A DNA stretch of 64,000 nt from an uncultured Flavobacterium sp. (GCF_946478785.1 NZ_CAMLDD010000020.1:38216-102215); one strand, 5' to 3'; shown: positions 1 to 7,867, numbered from the stretch's first letter. Made by a program: numbers and translations. The notes: generated by a model not told the origin, from the sequence alone.

Positions 1-590
1 GGTGTGATTAGTTCTTCTGCCGCTGCCTCTGCAATATCTATTGGAGAGGCCCATGGTTCAGGTTCAGAAGCGTGATAACTGGTTATAATAGCATTCTGTT
101 CCTTTATTGTTGGTGTAAATGCCAAAAGATTGGAATAAAAAGACATCGGACGCAAAGTAGTGATGGCTACATCCTCAGGTAATTTCTTTAAGGCTTGTTC
201 AGCATAATAATGGAAAGCCAGCATTCCGTTCCCGGTATCAGAATGCCCTCCAATACTGCTTAGATGAACAATTCTTTTCAGTCCTGAATTAAGAATTGCC
301 TGAACATATTTTTCGCATATTTTTTCGTAATGACTGAGCAAATCGATTGTCGGGTCAAACATGTTTACAGTCGGTTCCATTAAGTAAGCTGCATCTGCAC
401 CAATAAATGTCTCAGTTAAAAAATCAATATCCTCAATGCTTCCAATGGCTGCTTTAGCCCCTAATGCATCTATTTCCTTTTTTTTATCAGGATTGCTGCT
501 GATGACAGTTACTTCGTGACCCTTTGCTGCCAATTGTATAGCCAGCGGTTTACTTATTGGTCCTAATGAACCGGTTACAATTATTTTCAT
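1..590 (-). CDS. NAD(P)-binding NmrA/SDR-type protein, C-terminus beyond the window
   Basis: The reading frame is open from an ATG at 590 down to base 1, giving 196 codons with no stop, so the C-terminus is missing. The N-terminus MKIIVTGSLGPISKPLA is a Rossmann beta-alpha-beta unit with a glycine motif close to GxxGxxG (the third Gly is Ser). A stretch around residue 110 (RIVHLSSIGGHS) fits the atypical, NmrA-like branch of the short-chain dehydrogenase family. Such proteins bind NADP(H) and act as quinone reductases or redox sensors; the substrate cannot be read here. The next gene downstream is outside the window. The 138 nt to its right hold only a doubtful 33-codon open segment. Confidence 0.82.
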   Translation of the reverse strand, partial: MKIIVTGSLGPISKPLAIQLAAKGHEVTVISSNPDKKKEIDALGAKAAIGSIEDIDFLTETFIGADAAYLMEPTVNMFDPTIDLLSHYEKICEKYVQAILNSGLKRIVHLSSIGGHSDTGNGMLAFHYYAEQALKKLPEDVAITTLRPMSFYSNLLAFTPTIKEQNAIITSYHASEPEPWASPIDIAEAAAEELIT

Positions 591-728
591 TTGCCTAAAT
601 TTTATTTAGCAAAGTTCCGTAAGAGTTCTAAAGCCGCTGTAGCCCAATCAACTTTTGTTGTATCTAAATATGAAGCGAAGAGGATTTTATAGCAGTAATT
701 TTATTTTTGAAGGCATACCGCATGCTTA

Positions 729-1601
729 CTATGCGATATGCTCATTTAATCTGACAATGATGTCCTGCCAAAGTTTGTCTTTCATATTTTTTTTGAAGAA
801 GCCGAAATGGTCAATCTTTTTTAAGCAAAAATCTTTTGGGTCAAGTTTTGTAAAAGAAATAGGCTTACTGCTTTTGACGTATTTCCAATATGCTTGGGTG
901 TTTTTTTCGTTTGAAATAGTATCATCAACTGTCCAATAGGTGTGTATAGGAAATTTAAACTCTTTAAAATGACCTTCTGGAACCGTTTTACCGTAGAATT
1001 TATCATCAAAAAAATAGGCCTCCTTTTCCAGCCAGGCTCTCCATTCATAAACCACATTTTTAGGCAGGTTTTCCATTATACCGAATTGTTTTGCTTTTAC
1101 AAAACCAGTCAGCCATACACTTATCGGTGCAAAAACATAAAAGTATAAATAGGCTTTCATTCTATATAAGAAAGGCATATTGGAATAGTAACCTGATGAA
1201 ACTGCAAAATTAATTACCCCTCTGATGTTGTCAAGGTTTTCCATAAATCCGATTTGTTGTCCACCGGCACTGTGCGCTATAATTAAAAATGGCAAATTAG
1301 GAAATGCTTCATTCAAGTATTTCTTGATGGCAGACATATCTTTCGTTCCATAATCGGAAAAAGTAAAATCACAATTCTCTAAATTTTCAGAAGAGGAATT
1401 TCCGCTTCCTCTGTAATCCCACAGGCAGCACAAATAATCACTTTCTGCTAAATACATTAGAAATGAAAGATAAATTTCTTTTTTTGTGCCTGTGCCGCAA
1501 TTGAATTGTATTACTGCTTTTGGTTCTTCAGGAATCAGCAAAACTCCTTTGAGCTTTATTCCATCCTTGCAGGTGGTTTCAAAATCTTTTTTATTTATCA
1601 T
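729..1601 (-). CDS. alpha/beta hydrolase (predicted serine hydrolase)
   Basis: This is a complete 290-residue alpha/beta hydrolase. The nucleophile elbow is AHSAGG with Ser111, and the HG-type oxyanion region is replaced by NCGTGTKKE near residue 34, as in the COG4757 group of predicted hydrolases. A later acid (WTVDDT, about residue 228) and His (KIDHFGFF, about residue 269) complete a plausible catalytic triad. There is no signal peptide, so it should be cytoplasmic. It is the last gene of a minus-strand group with a second hydrolase and a TetR regulator; the spacing to the second hydrolase is very small if that gene originally ended at 1615. The substrate is unknown. Confidence 0.85.
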   Translation of the reverse strand: MINKKDFETTCKDGIKLKGVLLIPEEPKAVIQFNCGTGTKKEIYLSFLMYLAESDYLCCLWDYRGSGNSSSENLENCDFTFSDYGTKDMSAIKKYLNEAFPNLPFLIIAHSAGGQQIGFMENLDNIRGVINFAVSSGYYSNMPFLYRMKAYLYFYVFAPISVWLTGFVKAKQFGIMENLPKNVVYEWRAWLEKEAYFFDDKFYGKTVPEGHFKEFKFPIHTYWTVDDTISNEKNTQAYWKYVKSSKPISFTKLDPKDFCLKKIDHFGFFKKNMKDKLWQDIIVRLNEHIA

Positions 1602-1662
1602 TTGACAGAGTCTTTTAAAAATTTACAATTCGGCTAATCACTGATGGTTCTGTTAGAATCCT

Positions 1663-2424
1663 TTAATGGCCGGTGTTTTCAATAACTTCAAGATTTGAGG
1701 ATGGCCAGTTTTTATGCACAATCCGGGCTTGTTGCAACGGAATTATTTTGTCGTCTCTGCCATGTAAAATAAGGGCATCCTTCACCTGCACGTTTTTTAC
1801 AAACTTGCTGACAGAAACTTCATCAATGTTTGTTTTTAACTCACTTTCTAATTTTCGGATTAATTTTCTTCGGGCATTCTTAGCAATCCCAATCTGATCT
1901 GAAATATAATTTACCCGCTCCAAAAATGAGTCGGGGGTTGTAATCATTACATATTTATCAATTTCCAAATGTGGGCTTCTTTTTAAGGCATAGGTTGTTA
2001 CAACGGCGCCAAATGAGTGGCTGATAATTTTTTTTGGATTATACTTTTTAAGGATTTGAATGATAAGGTCGCTGAACTCCAAGAGGTTTGTCTGACCTTT
2101 GGTACTAAAACCATGTGAGGGGCCATCAAAGGCCAAAATATAATAATCATGCTGCAGAAGCTGCCCAATTATACTGGCAAAATTGCCTGAGTGTCCTTCC
2201 CAGCCATGAACTAGTAAAACCATCTCATTTTTGGGATTGCCCCAGTTGTACAATTGGATGTCAAACTTTTTAAAACTGATTTGCTTCTTATTGGCTGTAC
2301 TTAAAACATCCGTCTCGTGTTGTCTTATTTTTTTTTGCTGTGGGTTTGTCAGGGTTTTATAGGCGTAAAAAGCGGTTGCGCGTGGGAAAATATTCGATCT
2401 GAATTTTATTACTTTTTTTATCAT
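1663..2424 (-). CDS. alpha/beta hydrolase, truncated by an in-frame stop just after the catalytic His
   Basis: The 253 residues contain the oxyanion motif LVHGWEGHSG, a nucleophile elbow SHSFGA with Ser137, and an acid in LHGRDDKIIP. The protein ends at NTGH, where the family's catalytic His is followed by the last helix. Past the TAA at 1665-1663 the same frame stays open for 15 codons and reads RILTEPSVISRIVNF before a second TAA at 1617-1615. That is the expected C-terminal helix of this family. The original gene therefore probably ran from 2424 to 1615, and a one-codon nonsense change removed the final helix. It starts 3 nt after the TetR stop, so the two are co-transcribed. It may be inactive, or the stop may be a sequencing error. 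Confidence 0.8.
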   Translation of the reverse strand: MIKKVIKFRSNIFPRATAFYAYKTLTNPQQKKIRQHETDVLSTANKKQISFKKFDIQLYNWGNPKNEMVLLVHGWEGHSGNFASIIGQLLQHDYYILAFDGPSHGFSTKGQTNLLEFSDLIIQILKKYNPKKIISHSFGAVVTTYALKRSPHLEIDKYVMITTPDSFLERVNYISDQIGIAKNARRKLIRKLESELKTNIDEVSVSKFVKNVQVKDALILHGRDDKIIPLQQARIVHKNWPSSNLEVIENTGH

Positions 2425-2427
2425 TTT

Positions 2428-2994
2428 TTAAGCAGTTAAATCCATTGTTAATTCCTCTAAAATCAAAATGGACATTTCGTTATAAATCTTTTTATCTTTT
2501 TCGATTCTCGTTATTTGTATTAAACCCATTAGGTTTGTAATAATCATTTTTGCTTTTAATGATGTATTCTTTAATGGTTTGAAAGTTTTCTGTAATTGCC
2601 CTTCTTCCAAAATAGTTGTTGTCCAATCTGCCACAGCATTGGAAAATTCTAATAATTTCAACTGTAAAGATTCTTCCAATGTATTGATATCTGAGGTCAG
2701 GGCACTGACTATACAAACCTTGTTTTCCTGCGCTAATCTTTCGTAATATAGAAACAGTTTATGGAGTTTTTCTAATGCTGTTTTACTTTCATTTCTTTCA
2801 ATGGTTCCCTGCAACGCCTTTGAGTGACTATTGATGATGGCAATCCCTAAATCTGTTTTAGTTGGAAAATAATAATGTATAGAGGAAGTCCTAATTCCGA
2901 TTTCTTGCGCAATTGTTTTGTAGCTGAATGCATTATATCCACGTTCAATTAAAAGATTGTTTGCTGTGCTTATAATAATTTCTTTTGTATTCAT
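2428..2994 (-). CDS. TetR/AcrR-family transcriptional regulator
   Basis: This 188-residue protein has the TetR architecture. The N-terminal helix-turn-helix covers about residues 24-45 (TIAQEIGIRTSSIHYYFPTK, ending in the typical YYFPTK), and an all-helical C-terminal ligand and dimer domain follows. It is first in a minus-strand group with two alpha/beta hydrolases, the nearer one starting 3 nt after its stop. A 20-bp near-perfect palindrome lies 5 nt before the start codon, where autorepression would be expected. Families like this usually answer to a small hydrophobic ligand, which here would probably be a substrate of the hydrolases; that part is inference. Confidence 0.9.
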   Translation of the reverse strand: MNTKEIIISTANNLLIERGYNAFSYKTIAQEIGIRTSSIHYYFPTKTDLGIAIINSHSKALQGTIERNESKTALEKLHKLFLYYERLAQENKVCIVSALTSDINTLEESLQLKLLEFSNAVADWTTTILEEGQLQKTFKPLKNTSLKAKMIITNLMGLIQITRIEKDKKIYNEMSILILEELTMDLTA

Positions 2995-2999
2995 ATATC

Positions 3000-3019
3000 T
3001 ATCTACTTATAGGTAGATA
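3000..3019. promoter_or_regulatory. palindromic operator candidate for the TetR regulator
   Basis: TATCTACTTATAGGTAGATA has perfect 7-bp arms (TATCTAC and GTAGATA), and its centre is symmetric except for one base pair. It sits 5 nt upstream of the TetR-family start codon at 2994. Length, symmetry and position fit a self-regulated TetR operator; binding is inferred. Confidence 0.6.
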
Positions 3020-3162
3020 AAATTATAAAAAATATCTTCTTATTTTATATTTACAATGATTTTAACAGAAAATTTTTAATAATTCAATGCTTTAATTCAC
3101 GAATATGAATCTGCTATATCACATCTTTTAAATTTACTTTCCTTATTAACAGCCCTAAGAAA

Positions 3163-3273
3163 ATGAAACTCTACGATACATCCCTATTGATAGGAATGCT
3201 CAATAACCTTTGCAAATCCTGTGCAAAAAAGTTCGACATTTGTTCGGGCGTGGCTACAAGAACAAACCCTTAA
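3163..3273 (+). CDS. possible 36-residue Cys-containing peptide or small RNA
   Basis: An ATG at 3163 opens 36 codons ending at 3273. The peptide has Cys at positions 17, 20 and 27 (LCKSCAKKFDIC) and ends in GVATRTNP. The stop codon lies inside the upstream arm of a strong intrinsic terminator on the same strand, so this stretch ends a real transcript. Whether the product is the peptide or a small RNA cannot be decided from sequence. An A-rich CTAAGAAA precedes the ATG. The remaining bases from 3020 to 3360 show no other gene. Confidence 0.3.
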   Translation: MKLYDTSLLIGMLNNLCKSCAKKFDICSGVATRTNP

Positions 3274-3297
3274 ACATCTGATTTAAGGGTTTTTTTA
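3264..3297 (+). terminator. intrinsic terminator
   Basis: An 11-bp perfect stem (AAACCCTTAAA at 3264-3274 and its complement at 3282-3292) with a 7-nt loop is followed by a T-run. It has the orientation of a plus-strand terminator although no long plus-strand gene lies upstream. Confidence 0.85.
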
Positions 3298-3360
3298 TTT
3301 AAAGTTCTTTTTACTAAGTGTGGAATTTAGAAAACATTTAGTTACACCTTAATAAGGTAA

Positions 3361-4086
3361 TCAATATAAAATTAGAACTGTTAAATAATTCTGCTTTTTT
3401 TCTCCGAAAAAAAATACTTCATTTATTTCCGGCTTTAGCCAAATATTCCACAATTTCTTTTTTGTCACGGGTGCAATAATTCTCGAATTATCTTCTATTA
3501 AATTTCCATTAAAGTCTAAAACATATTCATTAGAAACAAAATCAAACAATCTTATTGTGTTTGTTTCGATAGTCAGCTCCGGTTCTCCTTCCATATTAAA
3601 CCAAATATCTCTTCCTGCAAAAGACCAAACAATTTCTCCTTCTTTTGATATTCTGAAGATTTGTGATTCTCCATGAATAATAAAGTCTTCTTCAAGTTTA
3701 TAAATAGAAAAGTTAGAGTGAAGGTCAAATTCTTTATACCAAAGTAACTCTAAGAAAGGAATATCTAAACAATAAACTTTATTACCGCCAAGCATCAATA
3801 TTTTGTCATGCTCAAGAATGAATGAATTAAGAAATATTCCACTAAAACTTCCTACCCCGTAAATTTTGGCATTTGAAATTTTGATTCCGGATTCTTTAAT
3901 AATAATGACATGTTTAGTTGTGTCTTCCGAGTTTGAATTTGAAAGATATATTTTCTTATATTGTATTAAATCATTATTAGAATTTGATTCTTTACATATA
4001 TTATAAGATAATTCAATTTCGAAATTTTTGTAATTAAGTTTCATCTTGTTGAAGTTCATCCTGTTTTTAATAGAATGTTTTTTCAA
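3361..4086 (-). CDS. hypothetical protein, possible beta-propeller-like or immunity-type protein
   Basis: I do not recognise this 241-residue protein with confidence. It is low in GC and rich in Asn, Ile and Phe. The middle has PQQ-like strand repeats (KVYCLDIPFLELLWYKEFDL, then FRISKEGEIVWSFAGRD) of the sort found in small WD/PQQ-type folds and in some toxin-immunity proteins. There is no signal peptide. The first ATG is at 4086, but the Met at codon 15 (4044, MKLNYKNFEIEL) looks like a more natural start, because the first 14 residues are mostly basic or polar filler. It stands alone between a terminator-bearing transcript and the DUF493-murA group, and its composition suggests acquired DNA. 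Confidence 0.6.
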   Translation of the reverse strand: MKKHSIKNRMNFNKMKLNYKNFEIELSYNICKESNSNNDLIQYKKIYLSNSNSEDTTKHVIIIKESGIKISNAKIYGVGSFSGIFLNSFILEHDKILMLGGNKVYCLDIPFLELLWYKEFDLHSNFSIYKLEEDFIIHGESQIFRISKEGEIVWSFAGRDIWFNMEGEPELTIETNTIRLFDFVSNEYVLDFNGNLIEDNSRIIAPVTKKKLWNIWLKPEINEVFFFGEKKQNYLTVLILY

Positions 4087-4221
4087 ATATAAATTATAAA
4101 TTGAATAGTGTGAAAGGAATGTTTGATTATTAAGTTTTAGCTAAATAACATTAAAAGCTATAGGATATTTGTTATTGAAAAAAATCTAAAACCTAAAATC
4201 TGAAATCAGAAATCAAAACCG

Positions 4222-4229
4222 TATCTTTG
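4222..4229 (+). promoter_or_regulatory. -7 element TATCTTTG
   Basis: TATCTTTG matches the Bacteroidota -7 consensus TAnnTTTG and lies 20 nt before the DUF493 start. No good -33 TTTG is seen at the usual distance. The preceding 40 nt are an A-rich stretch with a period of about 8 nt. Confidence 0.55.
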
Positions 4230-4248
4230 CGTTTATTTTTAAGTACGA

Positions 4249-4545
4249 ATGGAGAACGATAAAGAAAAAAACACCGCCGAATTTTACGAAAGACTAAAGG
4301 TTGAGCTGGATAATTCAAACACCTGGCCAGCAGAATATTTGTATAAATTTATAGTGCCTTCGGTAGCCGATAATGTAGAGCAGGTTCAAAAAGCTTTTGA
4401 CAGTATGGGAGCGGTTATCAAAACAACAAAATCTAAAACAGGTAAATTTACCAGTGTTTCTATAGATGTAACAATGAATAGTGCTGACGAAGTGATTAGC
4501 AAATACAAAGAAGTTTCTACAATAGAAGGTATAGTTTCATTATAA
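4249..4545 (+). CDS. DUF493 family protein (YbeD-like)
   Basis: This 98-residue cytoplasmic protein matches the DUF493 (YbeD-like) alpha-beta fold. The central motif YLYKFIVPSVADNVEQVQKAF and the C-terminal strand IEGIVSL are typical of the family, which resembles small ligand-binding regulatory domains. No reaction is established for it. The full family length is present. It is the first gene of a plus-strand group: the DUF4290 gene begins 2 nt after its stop, and murA follows. A Bacteroidota-type -7 box (TATCTTTG) is 20 nt upstream of the ATG. Confidence 0.88.
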   Translation: MENDKEKNTAEFYERLKVELDNSNTWPAEYLYKFIVPSVADNVEQVQKAFDSMGAVIKTTKSKTGKFTSVSIDVTMNSADEVISKYKEVSTIEGIVSL

Positions 4546-4547
4546 TT

Positions 4548-5270
4548 ATGGTCGAAAAATATAAAAAAGAAGTCGCGAATGACGTTGTTTTCAACTTAGA
4601 ATATAATTCTGAAAGACAGCGTTTACTTATTCCTGAATATGGTCGTCATTTGCAGAAACTGATCGATCAGGCCACTATTATCGAAGATGATGAAACACGT
4701 AATAAGGCCGCAAAATACATTATTCAGGTTATGGGAAGCCTAAATCCGCATTTGCGTGATGTGCCGGATTTTCAGCATAAATTATGGGATCAGCTTTTTA
4801 TTATGTCTGATTTTAAATTAAATGTAGATTCGCCATACCCAATTCCGTCACGTGATGTGCTGCAGTTAAAACCGGATGTTTTACAATATCCGCAAAACTT
4901 TCCTAAATACAGATTTTACGGTAATAACATCAAATACATGATTGATGTTGCAAATAAATGGGAAGATGGCGAAATGAAAAATGCATTGGTTTTAGTAATT
5001 GCTAACCATATGAAAAAGTCATACTTAAGCTGGAACAAAGACACAGTAAAAGACGATGTGATTTTCGAGCATTTATTTGAATTATCAGGAGGAAAAATCA
5101 ACTTGCTGCAAAGCACAGAGGAACTTTTAAACACAACCGATTTATTGCGTACCAACAAACGCATGTCAAATAAAATTACGCCTCCTGGTCAGCCAAAAAT
5201 TCAAGGCAACAAAAACAATAAGGGGCCAGGAAAGCCAAAACCTTTTCAAAAAAACAATAATCAGAAATAA
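4548..5270 (+). CDS. DUF4290 domain-containing protein
   Basis: This 240-residue protein fits DUF4290, a Bacteroidota-restricted family commonly found just before murA. The folded part covers about residues 10-190 and includes LEYNSERQRLLIPEYGRHLQ. The last 35 residues are a disordered basic tail rich in Pro, Lys, Asn and Gln, which could bind nucleic acid or an acidic partner. There is no signal peptide or membrane segment. It starts 2 nt after the DUF493 gene, so the two are translationally close. The function is unknown; the location suggests a link to envelope or cell-cycle work. Confidence 0.85.
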   Translation: MVEKYKKEVANDVVFNLEYNSERQRLLIPEYGRHLQKLIDQATIIEDDETRNKAAKYIIQVMGSLNPHLRDVPDFQHKLWDQLFIMSDFKLNVDSPYPIPSRDVLQLKPDVLQYPQNFPKYRFYGNNIKYMIDVANKWEDGEMKNALVLVIANHMKKSYLSWNKDTVKDDVIFEHLFELSGGKINLLQSTEELLNTTDLLRTNKRMSNKITPPGQPKIQGNKNNKGPGKPKPFQKNNNQK

Positions 5271-5280
5271 AAAAAAGGTC

Positions 5281-5353
5281 CTAAGATACTAAGATGCTAA
5301 GCTACTAAGATTTTTTAGCTCAAAACCTTAGATCCTCAGAACCTCAGAACCTA
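5281..5353. repeat. 8-bp-period intergenic repeat
   Basis: Four near-copies of CTAAGATA at 5281-5312 are followed after a short gap by copies of CTCAGAAC. The period is 8 bp throughout. Similar tracts occur at 7671-7702 and 25296-25328, always in intergenic DNA. Confidence 0.7.
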
Positions 5354-5363
5354 AAAGAGAAAT

Positions 5364-6677
5364 ATGGGAGTATTTAAAATCGAAGGAGGAATTCCTTTAA
5401 AAGGAGAAATCACTCCGCAAGGAGCAAAAAATGAGGCGTTACAAATTTTATGTGCCGTGCTTCTGACGGGAGATAAAGTAATAATTAATAATATTCCCGA
5501 TATTATTGACATTAATAAATTAATCACTCTCTTAGGTAATTTAGGAGTTAAAATTCAACGAAATGGAGCAGGTTCGATTACGTTTCAGGCCGATGAGGTT
5601 AATGTTGGATATTTAGAAACTGAAGCTTTCAAAAAAGAAGGCGGGGCGCTTCGTGGTTCGATTATGATTGTTGGGCCTCTTTTGGCACGTTTTGGAAAAG
5701 GATATATTCCAAAACCGGGTGGAGACAAAATCGGCCGTCGCAGATTAGATACACACTTTGAAGGTTTTATTAATCTTGGAGCAAAATTCAGATACAACAG
5801 AGAAGATCACTTTTACGGAGTAGAAACTCCTGCAGAAGGCCTTCAGGGAACGGATATGTTACTTGATGAAGCCTCTGTAACCGGAACAGCAAATATCGTG
5901 ATGGCTGCTGTTTTGGCAAAAGGAAAAACTACAGTTTACAACGCTGCCTGTGAACCCTATTTACAGCAATTATGCAAAATGCTGAACTCAATGGGAGCTA
6001 AAATTACCGGCGTAGGTTCAAATTTATTGACTATCGAAGGGGTTGAAAGCCTTACAGGTTGTGAACACAGAATCCTTCCGGATATGATCGAAATTGGTTC
6101 ATGGATTGGTCTTGCTGCTATGACAAAAAGTGAAATCACAATCAAAAATGTAAGTTGGGAAAACTTAGGTTTGATTCCGAATACATTTAGAAAACTAGGA
6201 ATTACAATTGAAAAACGCGGAGATGATATTTATATTCCGGCTCACAAAGACGGATACGAAGTAAAAACCGATATTGATGGTTCTATTTTAACCATTGCAG
6301 ATGCTCCATGGCCAGGATTTACACCTGACTTATTGAGTATTGTTTTGGTTGTAGCGACACAGGCAAAAGGCGATGTTTTGATTCACCAGAAAATGTTCGA
6401 AAGCCGTTTGTTTTTCGTAGACAAATTAATCGATATGGGAGCAAAAATCATGTTATGCGATCCGCACAGAGCGGTGGTTATGGGGCATAATTTTGAATCT
6501 CAGCTAAAAGCAACAACAATGTCTTCTCCGGATATCCGTGCCGGAATCTCATTATTGATCGCAGCACTTTCCGGAAAAGGGACAAGCACCATTCAAAATA
6601 TAGAACAAATCGATCGTGGATACGAGCGTATCGACGAGCGTTTAAGAGCAATTGGAGCAAAAATTGTGAGAGAGTAA
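5364..6677 (+). CDS. murA: UDP-N-acetylglucosamine 1-carboxyvinyltransferase, Asp in the fosfomycin-target position
   Basis: MurA transfers enolpyruvate from PEP to UDP-GlcNAc, the first committed step of peptidoglycan synthesis in the cytoplasm. The 437 residues cover the whole enzyme. The UDP-GlcNAc and PEP site contributions KNEALQ (about residue 22) and the RRRLDTH loop are clear. The catalytic loop reads PGGDKIGRRR where E. coli has PGGCTIGARP, so Asp121 replaces the Cys alkylated by fosfomycin. Known Asp-type MurA enzymes (Mycobacterium, Chlamydia, Borrelia) are active and intrinsically resistant. The gene follows DUF493 and DUF4290 after a 93-nt repeat-bearing gap and is followed by a long inverted repeat. 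Confidence 0.96.
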   Translation: MGVFKIEGGIPLKGEITPQGAKNEALQILCAVLLTGDKVIINNIPDIIDINKLITLLGNLGVKIQRNGAGSITFQADEVNVGYLETEAFKKEGGALRGSIMIVGPLLARFGKGYIPKPGGDKIGRRRLDTHFEGFINLGAKFRYNREDHFYGVETPAEGLQGTDMLLDEASVTGTANIVMAAVLAKGKTTVYNAACEPYLQQLCKMLNSMGAKITGVGSNLLTIEGVESLTGCEHRILPDMIEIGSWIGLAAMTKSEITIKNVSWENLGLIPNTFRKLGITIEKRGDDIYIPAHKDGYEVKTDIDGSILTIADAPWPGFTPDLLSIVLVVATQAKGDVLIHQKMFESRLFFVDKLIDMGAKIMLCDPHRAVVMGHNFESQLKATTMSSPDIRAGISLLIAALSGKGTSTIQNIEQIDRGYERIDERLRAIGAKIVRE

Positions 6678-6683
6678 AAGTTA

Positions 6684-6759
6684 GCCACGAATTTCACAAA
6701 TTTTAAATATTGCAATAAAACACAATCTTGGTATTAGTGTAATTAGTGAAATTCGTGGC
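6684..6759. repeat. intergenic inverted repeat with perfect 14-bp arms
   Basis: GCCACGAATTTCAC at 6684-6697 is perfectly complementary to GTGAAATTCGTGGC at 6746-6759, with a 48-nt AT-rich loop. The right arm is followed by A's, not T's, so it is not a classical terminator. Its location directly after murA suggests mRNA 3'-end protection or a dispersed repeat. Confidence 0.75.
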
Positions 6760-6785
6760 AAAAAAATAGTTCAAAAATAGTCTAA

Positions 6786-7661
6786 ATGACAAATGAACAA
6801 AAAGCTATAAAAGCTACTTATTTTAGCATAGCCGGAAACACCTGCTTAGCCCTCATAAAAGGCTTGGCAGGTTTTTTTGGCAATTCTTACGCCTTAATTG
6901 CAGATGCGATTGAATCGACTACGGATATATTTTCATCCTGTTTGGTGCTATTCGGAATCAAATATTCGAATAAACCTGCCGATGAAAATCATCCTTACGG
7001 TCACGGTCGTGCAGAACCTTTAATAACTTTTTTGATTGTAGGTTTTTTAATTACCTCCGCAACAATTATTGGTTACGAAAGTATTGCGAATATTAATACT
7101 TCACACGATTTACCTAAATCCTGGACATTATATGTTCTAGGTGCTATTATTATCTGGAAAGAGTATTCTTTTCGATTGGTAATGAAACGAAGTAAACAAA
7201 TAAAAAGTTCGGCTCTGGCTGCAGATGCCTGGCATCATCGAAGCGATGCAATTACATCTGTTGCAGCCTTCATCGGAATTTCGATTGCCTTGTTCATGGG
7301 AAAAGGCTACGAATCAGCAGATGACTGGGCGGCACTTTTCGCTGCTTTTTTTATCTTATACAACAGCTACAAAATTTTCAGGCCTGCACTGGGTGAAATC
7401 ATGGATGAACATTTAAATGATGATTTGGTTGAAGAAATTAGAGTAAAAGCACTATCAGTTCAAGGCATTCTGGGGACCGAGAAATGCTTTATCCGCAAAG
7501 CCGGAATGCGTTACCATGTCGATCTTCATGCCATTGTTTCTGCCAAAATTTCGGTAAAAGAAGGGCATGATTTATCGCACAAATTACAAGATACTTTAAA
7601 AGAAAAAATTCCACAGTTAGGAAATGTTTTGATTCATATAGAACCCGATGATTATCATTGA
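6786..7661 (+). CDS. cation diffusion facilitator (CDF) family metal exporter
   Basis: This 291-residue CDF protein exports divalent metals (Zn, Fe, Mn or Co type) by proton antiport at the inner membrane. The N-terminal two thirds carry about six membrane segments. The transport-site acids are in TM2 (ADAIESTTD, about residues 39-47) and TM5 (AWHHRSDA). The cytoplasmic C-terminal domain has the usual metal-binding His residues (MRYHVDLHAIV and HIEPDDYH at the end). The length is normal for FieF-like members. The metal cannot be told from sequence. It lies 108 nt after murA, separated by the long inverted repeat, and is probably transcribed from its own promoter. Confidence 0.93.
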   Translation: MTNEQKAIKATYFSIAGNTCLALIKGLAGFFGNSYALIADAIESTTDIFSSCLVLFGIKYSNKPADENHPYGHGRAEPLITFLIVGFLITSATIIGYESIANINTSHDLPKSWTLYVLGAIIIWKEYSFRLVMKRSKQIKSSALAADAWHHRSDAITSVAAFIGISIALFMGKGYESADDWAALFAAFFILYNSYKIFRPALGEIMDEHLNDDLVEEIRVKALSVQGILGTEKCFIRKAGMRYHVDLHAIVSAKISVKEGHDLSHKLQDTLKEKIPQLGNVLIHIEPDDYH

Positions 7662-7670
7662 GAAAAAAGA

Positions 7671-7702
7671 TTCTGAGATTCTAAGGGGCTAAGATTCTAA
7701 GT
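7671..7702. repeat. 8-bp-period intergenic repeat
   Basis: TTCTGAGA, TTCTAAGG, GGCTAAGA and TTCTAAGT follow each other with a period of 8 bp directly after the CDF gene. It is the same family as the tract at 5281. Confidence 0.6.
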
Positions 7703-7757
7703 TCTCTTTATTGGTACTAATTGAATCCGTTATTCTTTAAATAGAAAAAGGATTTTT

Positions 7758-7843
7758 TGGGCGTTGCCTCCGGCCGGGCTATCCGCTATATCTTTTTATT
7801 TTTAAAGAAAAATAAAAAGGATATCGCTTCTATCCCTAACGCA
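7758..7843. repeat. palindromic intergenic element, about 86 bp
   Basis: The element starts GGGCGTTGCCTCCGG and ends CTATCCCTAACGC. Its core is an inverted repeat of ATATC plus a T/A-rich arm around the loop AAAG (one bulged base), and GCGTT / AACGC close the outside. Its arrangement (GCTATCC, TTTT arm, AAAAGGAT arm, CCCTA) is shared with the element at 30878-30961. Confidence 0.6.
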
Positions 7844-7867
7844 ATTTCATGTAAGTTAGGCCTAGTA

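Noticed and set aside
6684..6766. Inverted repeat after murA as a standard terminator
   Set aside because: The right arm is followed by A's instead of T's and the loop is 48 nt, so it was recorded as a repeat only.
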